Positions 1 to 6,474 of a DNA stretch of 24,379 bases are shown piece after piece. The stretch covers positions 1-24,379 of the forward strand of contig CABROZ010000022.1 of the NCBI GenBank assembly GCA_902472795.1, written 5' to 3'. The position numbers were made by a program, and so were the translations under genes. The notes below the pieces were generated by a model. The model had not been told where the DNA came from. It saw only the letters and a list, made by a program, of their open reading frames with translations, and made no database searches. The stretch is from an uncultured Bacteroides sp. (GTDB lineage: Bacteria; Bacteroidota; Bacteroidia; Bacteroidales; Bacteroidaceae). Positions within the stretch are counted from its first letter, which is position 1; each line of letters opens with the position of its first letter.

Positions 1-239
1 CGACAAGCCCCGACAGCACCATCGCCAAGTTCATCGAGAAGAACAACGGCAACGGCGGAATGCACCACCTGGCATTCGCCATCGAAGACGGCGTAGCCAA
101 TGCCCTGGCATCGGCCGAAGCAGCCGGTATCCGCCTCATCGACAAGGCTCCGCGTAAAGGTGCCGAAGGCCTGCAAATCGCTTTCCTCCACCCGAAATCA
201 ACGCTGGGTGTGCTGACAGAATTGTGCGAAAAGCCCTAA
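1..239 (+). CDS. mce: Methylmalonyl-CoA epimerase, C-terminal part (5' end outside window)
   Basis: Only the last 78 codons are present, read in the frame starting at base 3 and ending in TAA at 237-239. The visible protein begins TSPDSTIAKFIEK and continues with GGMHHLAFAI and a C-terminal HPKSTLGVLTELCEK. These are hallmark stretches of the vicinal-oxygen-chelate family methylmalonyl-CoA epimerases: the metal-binding His lies in the HHLAF segment and a Glu near the C-terminus (TELC) is the usual last metal ligand. The enzyme interconverts the R and S forms of methylmalonyl-CoA, linking the B12-dependent mutase to the decarboxylase encoded just downstream. Its position upstream of mmdA on the same strand fits the succinate-to-propionate pathway known in Bacteroides. 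The start and the first metal ligand are not visible. Confidence 0.93.
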   Translation, partial: TSPDSTIAKFIEKNNGNGGMHHLAFAIEDGVANALASAEAAGIRLIDKAPRKGAEGLQIAFLHPKSTLGVLTELCEKP

Positions 240-254
240 TCTTCCCTAAGGACT

Positions 255-356
255 GATGTCTTTCCCGGCTCCGTGGCACAAGTGGCAGATCACAACAAGC
301 CGGATAGCAAGCGCCATTGGCCCGCTATGCCGGTCACAAGAGCCCGGAAAGACATC
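255..356 (+). other. Long nested hairpin between mce and mmdA
   Basis: Bases 255-271 (starting GATGTCTTTCC) pair with 340-356 (ending GGAAAGACATC): 17 positions, all Watson-Crick except C266/C345. Inside, GTG 273-275 can pair with CAC 335-337. CCGG 300-303 pairs with CCGG 330-333, ATAGC 304-308 with GCTAT 324-328 (G329 bulged), and GCC 313-315 with GGC 319-321. The result is a branched, hairpin-rich RNA of about 100 nt in the 212-base gap. No clean U-run follows it, so it is not a textbook intrinsic terminator. It could be a processing or stability element separating mce from mmdA, or a leader element of mmdA. The fold was drawn by eye without an energy calculation. Confidence 0.55.
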
Positions 357-400
357 GTGCCTCACTCTTTATTCCCGTAAATATCAAAAAATCCAACTCT

Positions 401-424
401 GAATCAGAAAGACAGAATCAGAAA
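401..424 (+). repeat. Short direct repeat in the mmdA leader
   Basis: GAATCAGAAA occurs at 401-410 and again at 415-424, separated by GACA, 28 bases before the mmdA start codon. It may be a regulatory half-site pair, or only part of the A-rich leader typical of well-translated Bacteroidota genes. Confidence 0.4.
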
Positions 425-451
425 AATATTTAAATTCTAAAACTTATCAAA

Positions 452-2005
452 ATGAGTAACCAGCTTGAAAAGATTAAAGAGCTTATAGAACTTCGTGCTA
501 AAGCTCGTTTAGGTGGTGGCGAAAAGGCTATTGAGAAACAACATGCCAAAGGCAAATATACGGCTCGCGAGCGTATAGCCCAACTGCTTGACGAAGGCAG
601 TTTCGAAGAAATGGATATGTTCGTTGAACACAGATGTACCAACTTCGGGCAAGACAAGAAACACTTCCTGGGTGATGGCGTCGTAACCGGTTGCGGAACC
701 ATCGAAGGACGTCTGGTATATGTATTCGCACAAGACTTCACGGTATTCGGCGGCTCACTGTCAGAAACAATGGCACAGAAAATCTGCAAAGTCATGGACA
801 TGGCCATGAAGATGGGCGCTCCCGTTATCGGAATCAACGACTCGGGTGGTGCACGTATCCAGGAAGGTATCAACGCCTTGGCCGGATATGCCGAAATCTT
901 CCAACGCAACATTATGGCTTCGGGTGTCATCCCGCAGATCTCCGGAATCTTTGGCCCCTGCGCCGGTGGTGCCGTTTACTCACCTGCCCTGACCGACTTC
1001 ACCCTGATGACCGAAGGTACTTCTTACATGTTCCTGACAGGTCCTGCCGTAGTCAAGACGGTGACAGGCGAAGACGTAACTCAGGAAGACCTCGGCGGTG
1101 CCAGCGTACACGCTTCCAAGTCAGGCGTTACTCACTTCACTGCAGCAACCGGTGAAGAAGGTCTGGCCATCATCCGCAAGCTGTTGAGCTACATCCCCCA
1201 GAACAACCTGGAAGAAGCACCTATCGTAGCCTGCACCGACCCCATCGATCGTCTGGAAGACTCACTGAACGAAATCATCCCCGACAACCCGAACAAACCG
1301 TACGATATGTACGAAGTAATCGGTGCCATCATCGACAACGGCGAATTCCTCGAAGTACAGAAAGATTACGCCAAGAACCTGATCATCGGTTTCGCCCGCA
1401 TGAACGGACAGTCGGTAGGTATCGTTGCCAACCAGCCCAAATATCTGGCAGGTGTGCTCGACTGCAACGCTTCACGTAAAGGCGCACGTTTCGTACGCTT
1501 CTGCGATGCCTTCAACATTCCTTTGGTGACACTGGTCGATGTACCGGGATTCCTTCCGGGTACAGGACAGGAATACAACGCCGTCATCCTGCACGGAGCC
1601 AAGTTGCTGTACGCCTACGGCGAAGCTACAGTGCCCAAGGTAACTGTCACACTGCGTAAGTCCTACGGTGGTTCGCACATCGTGATGAGCTGTAAGCAGC
1701 TGCGTGGCGATATCAACTACGCATGGCCTACTGCCGAAATCGCCGTTATGGGTGGAGCCGGTGCCGTTGCCGTATTGTATGCCAAGGAAGCCAAGGAACA
1801 CGAAAACCCGGCTCAGTTCCTCGCAGAGAAAGAAGCCGAATATACCAAGCTGTTCGCCAACCCGTACAATGCAGCCAAATACGGTTACATCGACGACGTT
1901 ATCGAGCCGCGCAACACTCGTTTCCGCGTCATTCGCGCTTTGCAACAGCTGCAAACCAAGAAACTGACCAACCCTGCCAAGAAGCACGGTAATATTCCAC
2001 TTTAA
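452..2005 (+). CDS. mmdA: Methylmalonyl-CoA decarboxylase alpha subunit (carboxyltransferase)
   Basis: This 517-residue protein belongs to the carboxyl transferase family shared by propionyl-CoA carboxylase beta chains and MmdA. It begins MSNQLEKIKELIELRAKARLG and contains the typical GGEKAIEKQHAKGKYTARERI lead-in split over residues 22-42. It has the oxyanion-hole region INDSGGARIQEG near residue 130, a second one at GGSHIVMSCKQL, and the FLPGTGQEYNAVI segment. It transfers the carboxyl group of methylmalonyl-CoA to the biotin of the carrier subunit, releasing propionyl-CoA. The neighbours decide between the two family members: a biotin carrier and a Na+-pump beta subunit follow and no biotin carboxylase is visible, so decarboxylase is the better name. 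The start at 452 follows an A-rich leader. Length is normal for the family. The next gene starts 15 bases after the stop, so cotranslation in one operon is likely. Confidence 0.95.
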   Translation: MSNQLEKIKELIELRAKARLGGGEKAIEKQHAKGKYTARERIAQLLDEGSFEEMDMFVEHRCTNFGQDKKHFLGDGVVTGCGTIEGRLVYVFAQDFTVFGGSLSETMAQKICKVMDMAMKMGAPVIGINDSGGARIQEGINALAGYAEIFQRNIMASGVIPQISGIFGPCAGGAVYSPALTDFTLMTEGTSYMFLTGPAVVKTVTGEDVTQEDLGGASVHASKSGVTHFTAATGEEGLAIIRKLLSYIPQNNLEEAPIVACTDPIDRLEDSLNEIIPDNPNKPYDMYEVIGAIIDNGEFLEVQKDYAKNLIIGFARMNGQSVGIVANQPKYLAGVLDCNASRKGARFVRFCDAFNIPLVTLVDVPGFLPGTGQEYNAVILHGAKLLYAYGEATVPKVTVTLRKSYGGSHIVMSCKQLRGDINYAWPTAEIAVMGGAGAVAVLYAKEAKEHENPAQFLAEKEAEYTKLFANPYNAAKYGYIDDVIEPRNTRFRVIRALQQLQTKKLTNPAKKHGNIPL

Positions 2006-2020
2006 CAAAATCCTCCGATT

Positions 2021-2971
2021 ATGAACAAAAAGAAAATAGGAATACTTATCGCTGCGTTCATGACAGTTTGCGGCGGTGCTTTCGCTCAAAGCGCCAGCAG
2101 CCTATGCATCAACGAAGTATTGGTGAACAACAAAGACAACTTCCAGGACGATTATGGCAAGCATAACGCATGGATCGAAATCTTCAACACCTCGTTCGCC
2201 ACGGTTGATATCCGCAACTGCTACCTGACCAACGATAAGAGAGTATTGGATAAAAGCCTGTCGGCACCCGAACGTGCTGCCATGATGTATCCGATACCCA
2301 AGGGAGATGTACTGACCAAGATTCCTCCCCGCCAGCACCTGCTCTTCTGGGCAGACAACGAACCCAAGCGTGGTAACTTCCACCTGAACTTCAAGCTCGA
2401 TTCGATTGGTCCGAACTGGATCGCCCTGTACGACGCCAACGGAACGACACTGATCGACTCCATCACAATCCCCGCCAACATCCCCGTTGACTGTTCTTAC
2501 GGACTCATCGACGACGGTATCAAGGCAAAGGGATGGGCTGTAATGGGTATCAACAACCGTTATGTGACACCAAGTACCAACAACCGTACACTGGACTCTA
2601 ACGAGAAAATCGACGGCTTCAAGATGAAAGACCCGATAGGCATCGGAATGGCCATCATGGCTATGCTGGTCGTATTCTTCGGTCTGATTCTGCTTTACAT
2701 TGCCTTCAAGATTGTAGGCAACATCGGTGCCAACCTTATCAAACGCAACGCCATGCGTGCACACGGCATCACCGACAAGCAGGAAGCTAAAGAAAAAGCC
2801 ATCGGAACCGAATCGGGAGAAGTATTTGCAGCCATCGCCATGGCATTGCACGAATATCAGGACAATGTACATGACATCGAAGACACCATCCTTACTATTA
2901 ATAAGGTAAAACGCAACTACTCGCCCTGGAGTTCGAAGATCTATACATTGCGCCAGATGCCGCATAAGTAA
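2021..2971 (+). CDS. Lamin-tail-domain, OadG-like gamma subunit of the decarboxylase
   Basis: The 316-residue protein has a signal peptide (residues 1-22, ending GGAFA). An extracytoplasmic domain of about residues 27-190 starts SLCINEVLVNN and includes NAWIEIFNTS, typical of lamin-tail (LTD) beta-sandwich domains. A single strong membrane helix at about 205-230 (GIGMAIMAMLVVFFGLILLY) is followed by a basic cytoplasmic tail of about 85 residues. The helix and the cytoplasmic part resemble OadG-type gamma subunits, which anchor the carboxyltransferase to the membrane beta subunit. Its position between mmdA and the biotin carrier matches the place of the gamma/delta gene in decarboxylase operons. 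Classical gamma subunits are about 80-110 residues, so the exported LTD domain is a large addition. The role in complex assembly comes from family and context; what the lamin-tail part binds is unknown. Confidence 0.82.
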   Translation: MNKKKIGILIAAFMTVCGGAFAQSASSLCINEVLVNNKDNFQDDYGKHNAWIEIFNTSFATVDIRNCYLTNDKRVLDKSLSAPERAAMMYPIPKGDVLTKIPPRQHLLFWADNEPKRGNFHLNFKLDSIGPNWIALYDANGTTLIDSITIPANIPVDCSYGLIDDGIKAKGWAVMGINNRYVTPSTNNRTLDSNEKIDGFKMKDPIGIGMAIMAMLVVFFGLILLYIAFKIVGNIGANLIKRNAMRAHGITDKQEAKEKAIGTESGEVFAAIAMALHEYQDNVHDIEDTILTINKVKRNYSPWSSKIYTLRQMPHK

Positions 2972-3001
2972 ACCAGTACATACCCTTAAAATAAAAGAAA
3001 A

Positions 3002-3433
3002 ATGAAACAATATAAGTATAAAATCAATGGTAACCTCTATAACGTCACTGTAAATGATGTAGATGACAACATCGCACGTGTAGAGGTCAACGGTACCCCC
3101 TACAACGTTGAGCTGGACAAACCCATCAAGACCGCTCTCAAACCCATTGTCCGCCCCGCTGCTGCACCCAAGACAGCTACCGGCGAGCCCGTCGTTACAC
3201 GTCCGACCGCTCCTTCCAAGAACAGCGGCGTGAAATCTCCGCTGCCCGGCGTCATCCTTGACATCAAGGTGAAAGAAGGCGACATGGTGAAGAAAGGACA
3301 GGTAATCGTTATCCTGGAAGCCATGAAGATGGAGAACAACATCAATGCCGACAGAGACGGAAAGGTTACTGCAATCAAAGTTAACAAAGGTGATTCTGTT
3401 CTCGAAGGAACGGATTTAATTATAATCGAATAA
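3002..3433 (+). CDS. mmdC: Biotin carboxyl carrier subunit of methylmalonyl-CoA decarboxylase
   Basis: This 143-residue protein has three parts: a small N-terminal segment (1-45), a Pro/Ala-rich flexible linker (about 46-78, RPAAAPKTATGEPVV), and a C-terminal biotinyl domain (about 78-143). The biotinylation motif EAMKMEN is at 106-112 with K109 as the modified lysine. PLPGVILDIKVKEGDMVKKG is the matching first half of the biotinyl fold. Biotin on K109 accepts CO2 from the carboxyltransferase and carries it to the membrane beta subunit. The gene lies 30 bases after the OadG-like gene and 4 bases before the beta subunit, so the order alpha-gamma-carrier-beta is compact. The symbol is assigned by context. 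Confidence 0.93.
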   Translation: MKQYKYKINGNLYNVTVNDVDDNIARVEVNGTPYNVELDKPIKTALKPIVRPAAAPKTATGEPVVTRPTAPSKNSGVKSPLPGVILDIKVKEGDMVKKGQVIVILEAMKMENNINADRDGKVTAIKVNKGDSVLEGTDLIIIE

Positions 3434-3437
3434 GTTT

Positions 3438-4604
3438 ATGGAAGAAGTAAGCTTTTTATCATTTATTGGCGATAACCTGGTCGATTTCTGGGGGTACACG
3501 GGATTTGCGAATGCAACTTCCGGACACCTTATCATGATCTTGGTAGGTTTGTTCTTCTTGTTCCTGGCTATCAAGAAGAATTTTGAGCCGATGCTGCTGA
3601 TTCCTATCGGATTCGGTATTCTGATCGGTAATATCCCGTTCAAGATTGATGCCGGCCTCGAAGTAGGTATCTACGAAGAAGGTTCCGTGCTCAACATCTT
3701 GTATCAGGGTGTAAAGACGGGCTGGTATCCGCCGTTGGTATTCCTCGGCATCGGTGCCATGACCGACTTCTCGGCACTGATATCCAATCCGAAGCTGATG
3801 CTGGTAGGTGCTGCCGCCCAGTTTGGTATCTTCGGTGCATACATGATTGCCCTCGCATTGGGATTCGAGCCTAACCAGGCTGCCGGTATCGCCATCATCG
3901 GTGGCGCCGACGGTCCTACGGCCATCTTCCTTTCTTCCAAGCTGGCTCCCAACCTGATGGGTGCCATTGCCGTATCAGCCTACTCGTACATGGCGCTTGT
4001 GCCCATCATCCAACCGCCTATCATGCGTCTGCTGACTACCAAGAAGGAAAAACTGATCCGTATGAAACCGGCACGTGCCGTATCTCATACCGAGAAGATC
4101 ATGTTCCCCATCATCGGTCTGTTGCTTACCTGCTTCCTGGTACCGTCAGGTCTGCCTCTGCTGGGTATGCTGTTCTTCGGTAACCTGCTGAAGGAAAGTG
4201 GCGTAACCCGTCGTCTGGCCGAAACAGCCAGCGGTCCGTTGACGGATGCTATCACCATCCTGCTGGGTGTAACGGTAGGTGCTTCTACTCAGGCTTCCGA
4301 GTTCCTGACGCTGAACACTATCTTCATCTTCTTCCTGGGATTCTGTGCATTCATCATCGCCAGTGCTTCGGGTGTGTTGTTCGTCAAGTTCTTCAACCTG
4401 TTCCTGAGAAAAGGCAACAAGATCAACCCGCTTATCGGTAATGCCGGTGTATCCGCCGTTCCGATGTCGGCACGTATCTCGCAGAATGTAGGTCTGGAAT
4501 ACGACCCGACCAACTACCTGCTGATGCACGCCATGGGTCCGAACGTAGCCGGTGTAATCGGTTCGGCCGTAGCAGCCGGTGTGTTGCTGGGATTCCTTAT
4601 CTAA
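3438..4604 (+). CDS. mmdB: Na+-translocating decarboxylase beta subunit
   Basis: The 388-residue polytopic membrane protein matches the OadB/MmdB/GcdB family. It has many hydrophobic helices, the conserved GGADGPT motif at 155-161 (D158 corresponds to the Na+/proton-binding aspartate region), and a C-terminal half with NAGVSAVPMSARI and HAMGPNVAGVIGSAVAAG. It decarboxylates carboxybiotin and couples this to Na+ export, storing energy from propionate formation. Its length falls at the short end of family members. It starts 4 bases after the biotin carrier stop and ends the operon: two hairpins, the second with a U-rich tail, follow within 100 bases. Confidence 0.95.
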   Translation: MEEVSFLSFIGDNLVDFWGYTGFANATSGHLIMILVGLFFLFLAIKKNFEPMLLIPIGFGILIGNIPFKIDAGLEVGIYEEGSVLNILYQGVKTGWYPPLVFLGIGAMTDFSALISNPKLMLVGAAAQFGIFGAYMIALALGFEPNQAAGIAIIGGADGPTAIFLSSKLAPNLMGAIAVSAYSYMALVPIIQPPIMRLLTTKKEKLIRMKPARAVSHTEKIMFPIIGLLLTCFLVPSGLPLLGMLFFGNLLKESGVTRRLAETASGPLTDAITILLGVTVGASTQASEFLTLNTIFIFFLGFCAFIIASASGVLFVKFFNLFLRKGNKINPLIGNAGVSAVPMSARISQNVGLEYDPTNYLLMHAMGPNVAGVIGSAVAAGVLLGFLI

Positions 4605-4616
4605 GCAGTAATGATT

Positions 4617-4637
4617 ATCCGGAAATCTTTTCCGGAT
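4617..4637 (+). other. Nine-base-pair hairpin just after the decarboxylase operon
   Basis: ATCCGGAAA (4617-4625) pairs perfectly with TTTCCGGAT (4629-4637) around a three-base loop, 12 bases after the stop of the beta-subunit gene. It lacks a U-run and may protect the 3' end of the operon transcript or act with the terminator that follows. Confidence 0.5.
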
Positions 4638-4664
4638 CGGAACATACGTGTTGCACACACTACA

Positions 4665-4703
4665 GACGCCTTTCCGCCAATCGACGGGAAGGCGTCTTCT
4701 TTT
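4665..4703 (+). terminator. Intrinsic terminator of the mmd operon
   Basis: GACGCCTT (4665-4672) pairs with AAGGCGTC (4689-4696), and the stem is followed by TCTTTTTAT. It is the strongest terminator-like structure after the decarboxylase genes and lies about 60 bases downstream of the last stop codon. Confidence 0.8.
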
Positions 4704-4765
4704 ATGCCTACATGACTCTGCAGGACGTCTGTTTGCCGTCTCCGGTTCTGCCATCTCGATTGCCC

Positions 4766-4875
4766 CCAAAGATACCGCTGTTTTTTCCCCAGTTAGAGAA
4801 ATATGACTACCCGGTTAAAGAAAAACTTTTCCCCAATCAGCCCAATCTTCTGCCCCACCCGACTACGAAACATTA
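4766..4875. repeat. Degenerate 22-bp-periodic array upstream of the TPR gene
   Basis: A CCC (or CC) block recurs at 4766, 4788, 4810, 4832 and 4854, exactly 22 bases apart. The two best units, at 4788 (CCCAGTTAGAGAAA) and 4810 (CCCGGTTAAAGAAA), agree at 14 of 22 positions; the next pair agrees at about 10 of 22, and the outer units are weaker. The array lies in the 418-base gap between the mmd terminator and the TPR gene. An open frame of 81 codons that crosses it (4712-4957, +) is low-complexity and not considered coding. On its own this array is borderline; the same period in two stronger arrays makes it worth listing. Confidence 0.4.
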
Positions 4876-5022
4876 TACTATCCTTTCTTCCCGGTCCGCA
4901 ATCAGGCCAAATGCGTCCAAACAACCGTTAAAATATACAAAGCTATATCTACGATAACATCGTAATCGATTTATTTTTATTAATTTGCGGCAGTTTTACA
5001 ATTAATCATTGCACTTTATCAC

Positions 5023-6351
5023 ATGAAAAAATTCTTCTTTTATCTGCTTCTATCAGCTTTCACTCCATTCCTGAAAGCCCAGCAAACGCAGTCCATCCAG
5101 GAGGCGATGGCCAACTACGACTACGAAAACGCCCTCACCCTCATCGAACACGAAGATTCGCTCACCGTTCCCCTGCTCTATCAGAAAGGAAGGGCACTGA
5201 AGGGACTCGGAAGAAACGCCGAGGCACTACAAGTATTCCGACTGCTCACCGTACAGGATTCACTCAACCCACGGTCCTACATCGAGGCCGGCGAATGCTA
5301 CAAGATACTGGGCAAGTTCCAACCTGCCCTGCAATGCTACCGACGCGTGCTCGATCTGAAGCCCGACCATAAGTACGCCCGCATTCAGTACATCGGTCAG
5401 TTGCTGAACTTGCAAAAGTATCAGGAAGCATTAGGCGAAAGCACCTCCTTAGCCGAACAGGACAGTTCTGCCACCGTACTCCACCTGAAGGCACAGAGCC
5501 TGGAAGGCATCTATTCAGACCCCAACATCCTGATAGGCGCCTACATGGAGATAAACAACCGCTATCCCGACGACAACCTTGCCGCTTCGAAGCTGGCAAG
5601 CCTGTACATCCAGAACAATTACTACGACTTCGCCATCGAAACTTGCGAAAACTACCGGAAAACGGATACGACCAACGTCACCATCAACCGTCTGGAAGCC
5701 CAGGCCTACTGCCTGAACCAAGAATATGACAAGGCCCTGGAACGCTACAAACCATTGTTGGCACAGGGAGACAGCTCGTTCTACAGCTGCTATTACGCAG
5801 GCATCAGCCACTATGCCCTGAACCAGCCCTACGAAGCCCGCGACCTGCTGGAAGCAGCCCGGAAGCTGGCTCCCGAGCACATCGACCTCCTCTACTATTT
5901 AGGAAAGGCATGCTCCAAAACGAAGTGGAAGGAGAAAGGTGTGGAATATATGGAAGACGCCATCCACTTAGTATTCCCGCAAGACAGTGTAGTGGCAAGA
6001 CTTTATCGCGGCCTGGCCGACTGCTGCAAGGAAGCCGGCGAACCACGCAAGCAAATCAAGGCCCTGATGCAGCAATACAAATACGACCCGCAGGCCCACT
6101 ACATACTCTACAAGGCTGCATTCGTGTCATACTATCAGCTGAAAGACATAGACGAAACCGAAAAGTATTTGGAAGCCTACATCAAGACCCGCCCCGAGGG
6201 AAGCAGGAATCAGCCGCAGGAAATGACCGAAGATGGAGACGTCGTCTATAACGAAAACAACCGTTACGATTCTGCCGAATCCTGGCTGAAAGTCTTGCAG
6301 AAGACGAAGAAAGTAGATAAATTCTTCAAGGGTGATCAGCAGGAAAAGTGA
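5023..6351 (+). CDS. Secreted tetratricopeptide-repeat protein
   Basis: The 442-residue protein starts with a signal peptide (MKKFFFYLLLSAFTPFLKAQ). Tandem TPR helices fill most of the rest, for example ALQVFRLLTVQDSLNPRSYIEAGECY at about 68-93 (consensus-like positions, split here only for reference), then KPDHKYARIQYI and YYAGISHYALNQPYEARDLL. It is probably a periplasmic scaffold that holds other proteins; no catalytic motif is visible. The gene stands alone, with a terminator on each side. A possible -7 box (TTAATTTG at 4980-4987, one mismatch to TAnnTTTG) lies 35 bases before the start. The binding partner cannot be inferred from the neighbours. Confidence 0.85.
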   Translation: MKKFFFYLLLSAFTPFLKAQQTQSIQEAMANYDYENALTLIEHEDSLTVPLLYQKGRALKGLGRNAEALQVFRLLTVQDSLNPRSYIEAGECYKILGKFQPALQCYRRVLDLKPDHKYARIQYIGQLLNLQKYQEALGESTSLAEQDSSATVLHLKAQSLEGIYSDPNILIGAYMEINNRYPDDNLAASKLASLYIQNNYYDFAIETCENYRKTDTTNVTINRLEAQAYCLNQEYDKALERYKPLLAQGDSSFYSCYYAGISHYALNQPYEARDLLEAARKLAPEHIDLLYYLGKACSKTKWKEKGVEYMEDAIHLVFPQDSVVARLYRGLADCCKEAGEPRKQIKALMQQYKYDPQAHYILYKAAFVSYYQLKDIDETEKYLEAYIKTRPEGSRNQPQEMTEDGDVVYNENNRYDSAESWLKVLQKTKKVDKFFKGDQQEK

Positions 6352-6366
6352 CAAACCTGCCGAAAA

Positions 6367-6378
6367 GCAAACGTTTGC
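6367..6378. promoter_or_regulatory. Perfect 12-bp palindrome resembling a LacI/GalR-family operator
   Basis: GCAAACGTTTGC is a perfect palindrome centred on CG, the shape of operators bound by LacI/GalR-family regulators such as PurR or CcpA-like proteins. It lies about 100 bases upstream of the amylase start and just past the TPR stop codon. Control of the amylase gene by a sugar-responsive regulator is an inference. No LacI-family gene is in the window. Confidence 0.5.
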
Positions 6379-6390
6379 ACAATAAATCAG

Positions 6391-6433
6391 GACAGGATTG
6401 GCGGAGAGACCAAGTGTTTCTCCGCCAATTGTC
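6391..6433 (+). terminator. Long hairpin, probable terminator of the TPR gene
   Basis: GACA (6391-6394) and ATTGGCGGAGA (6397-6407) pair with TCTCCGCCAAT (6419-6429) and TGTC (6430-6433), with a two-base bulge at 6395-6396. This makes 15 base pairs, followed by TTATATT. The U-run is weak, so it may instead be a structured leader of the amylase gene, whose start codon is about 40 bases downstream. Confidence 0.55.
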
Positions 6434-6474
6434 TTATATTAGCCTCACAAAGAATCAACCGTAAAATGACTATC

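Noticed and set aside
255..356. Cobalamin riboswitch before mmdA
   Set aside because: The pathway depends on B12, but no B12-box or conserved riboswitch core was found; the structure is a simple nested inverted repeat.
2102..3010. Open frame of 302 codons on the minus strand opposite the OadG-like gene
   Set aside because: Rich in Val, Gly and Asp as antisense frames are, without signal, domain or promoter; the + strand gene is clear.
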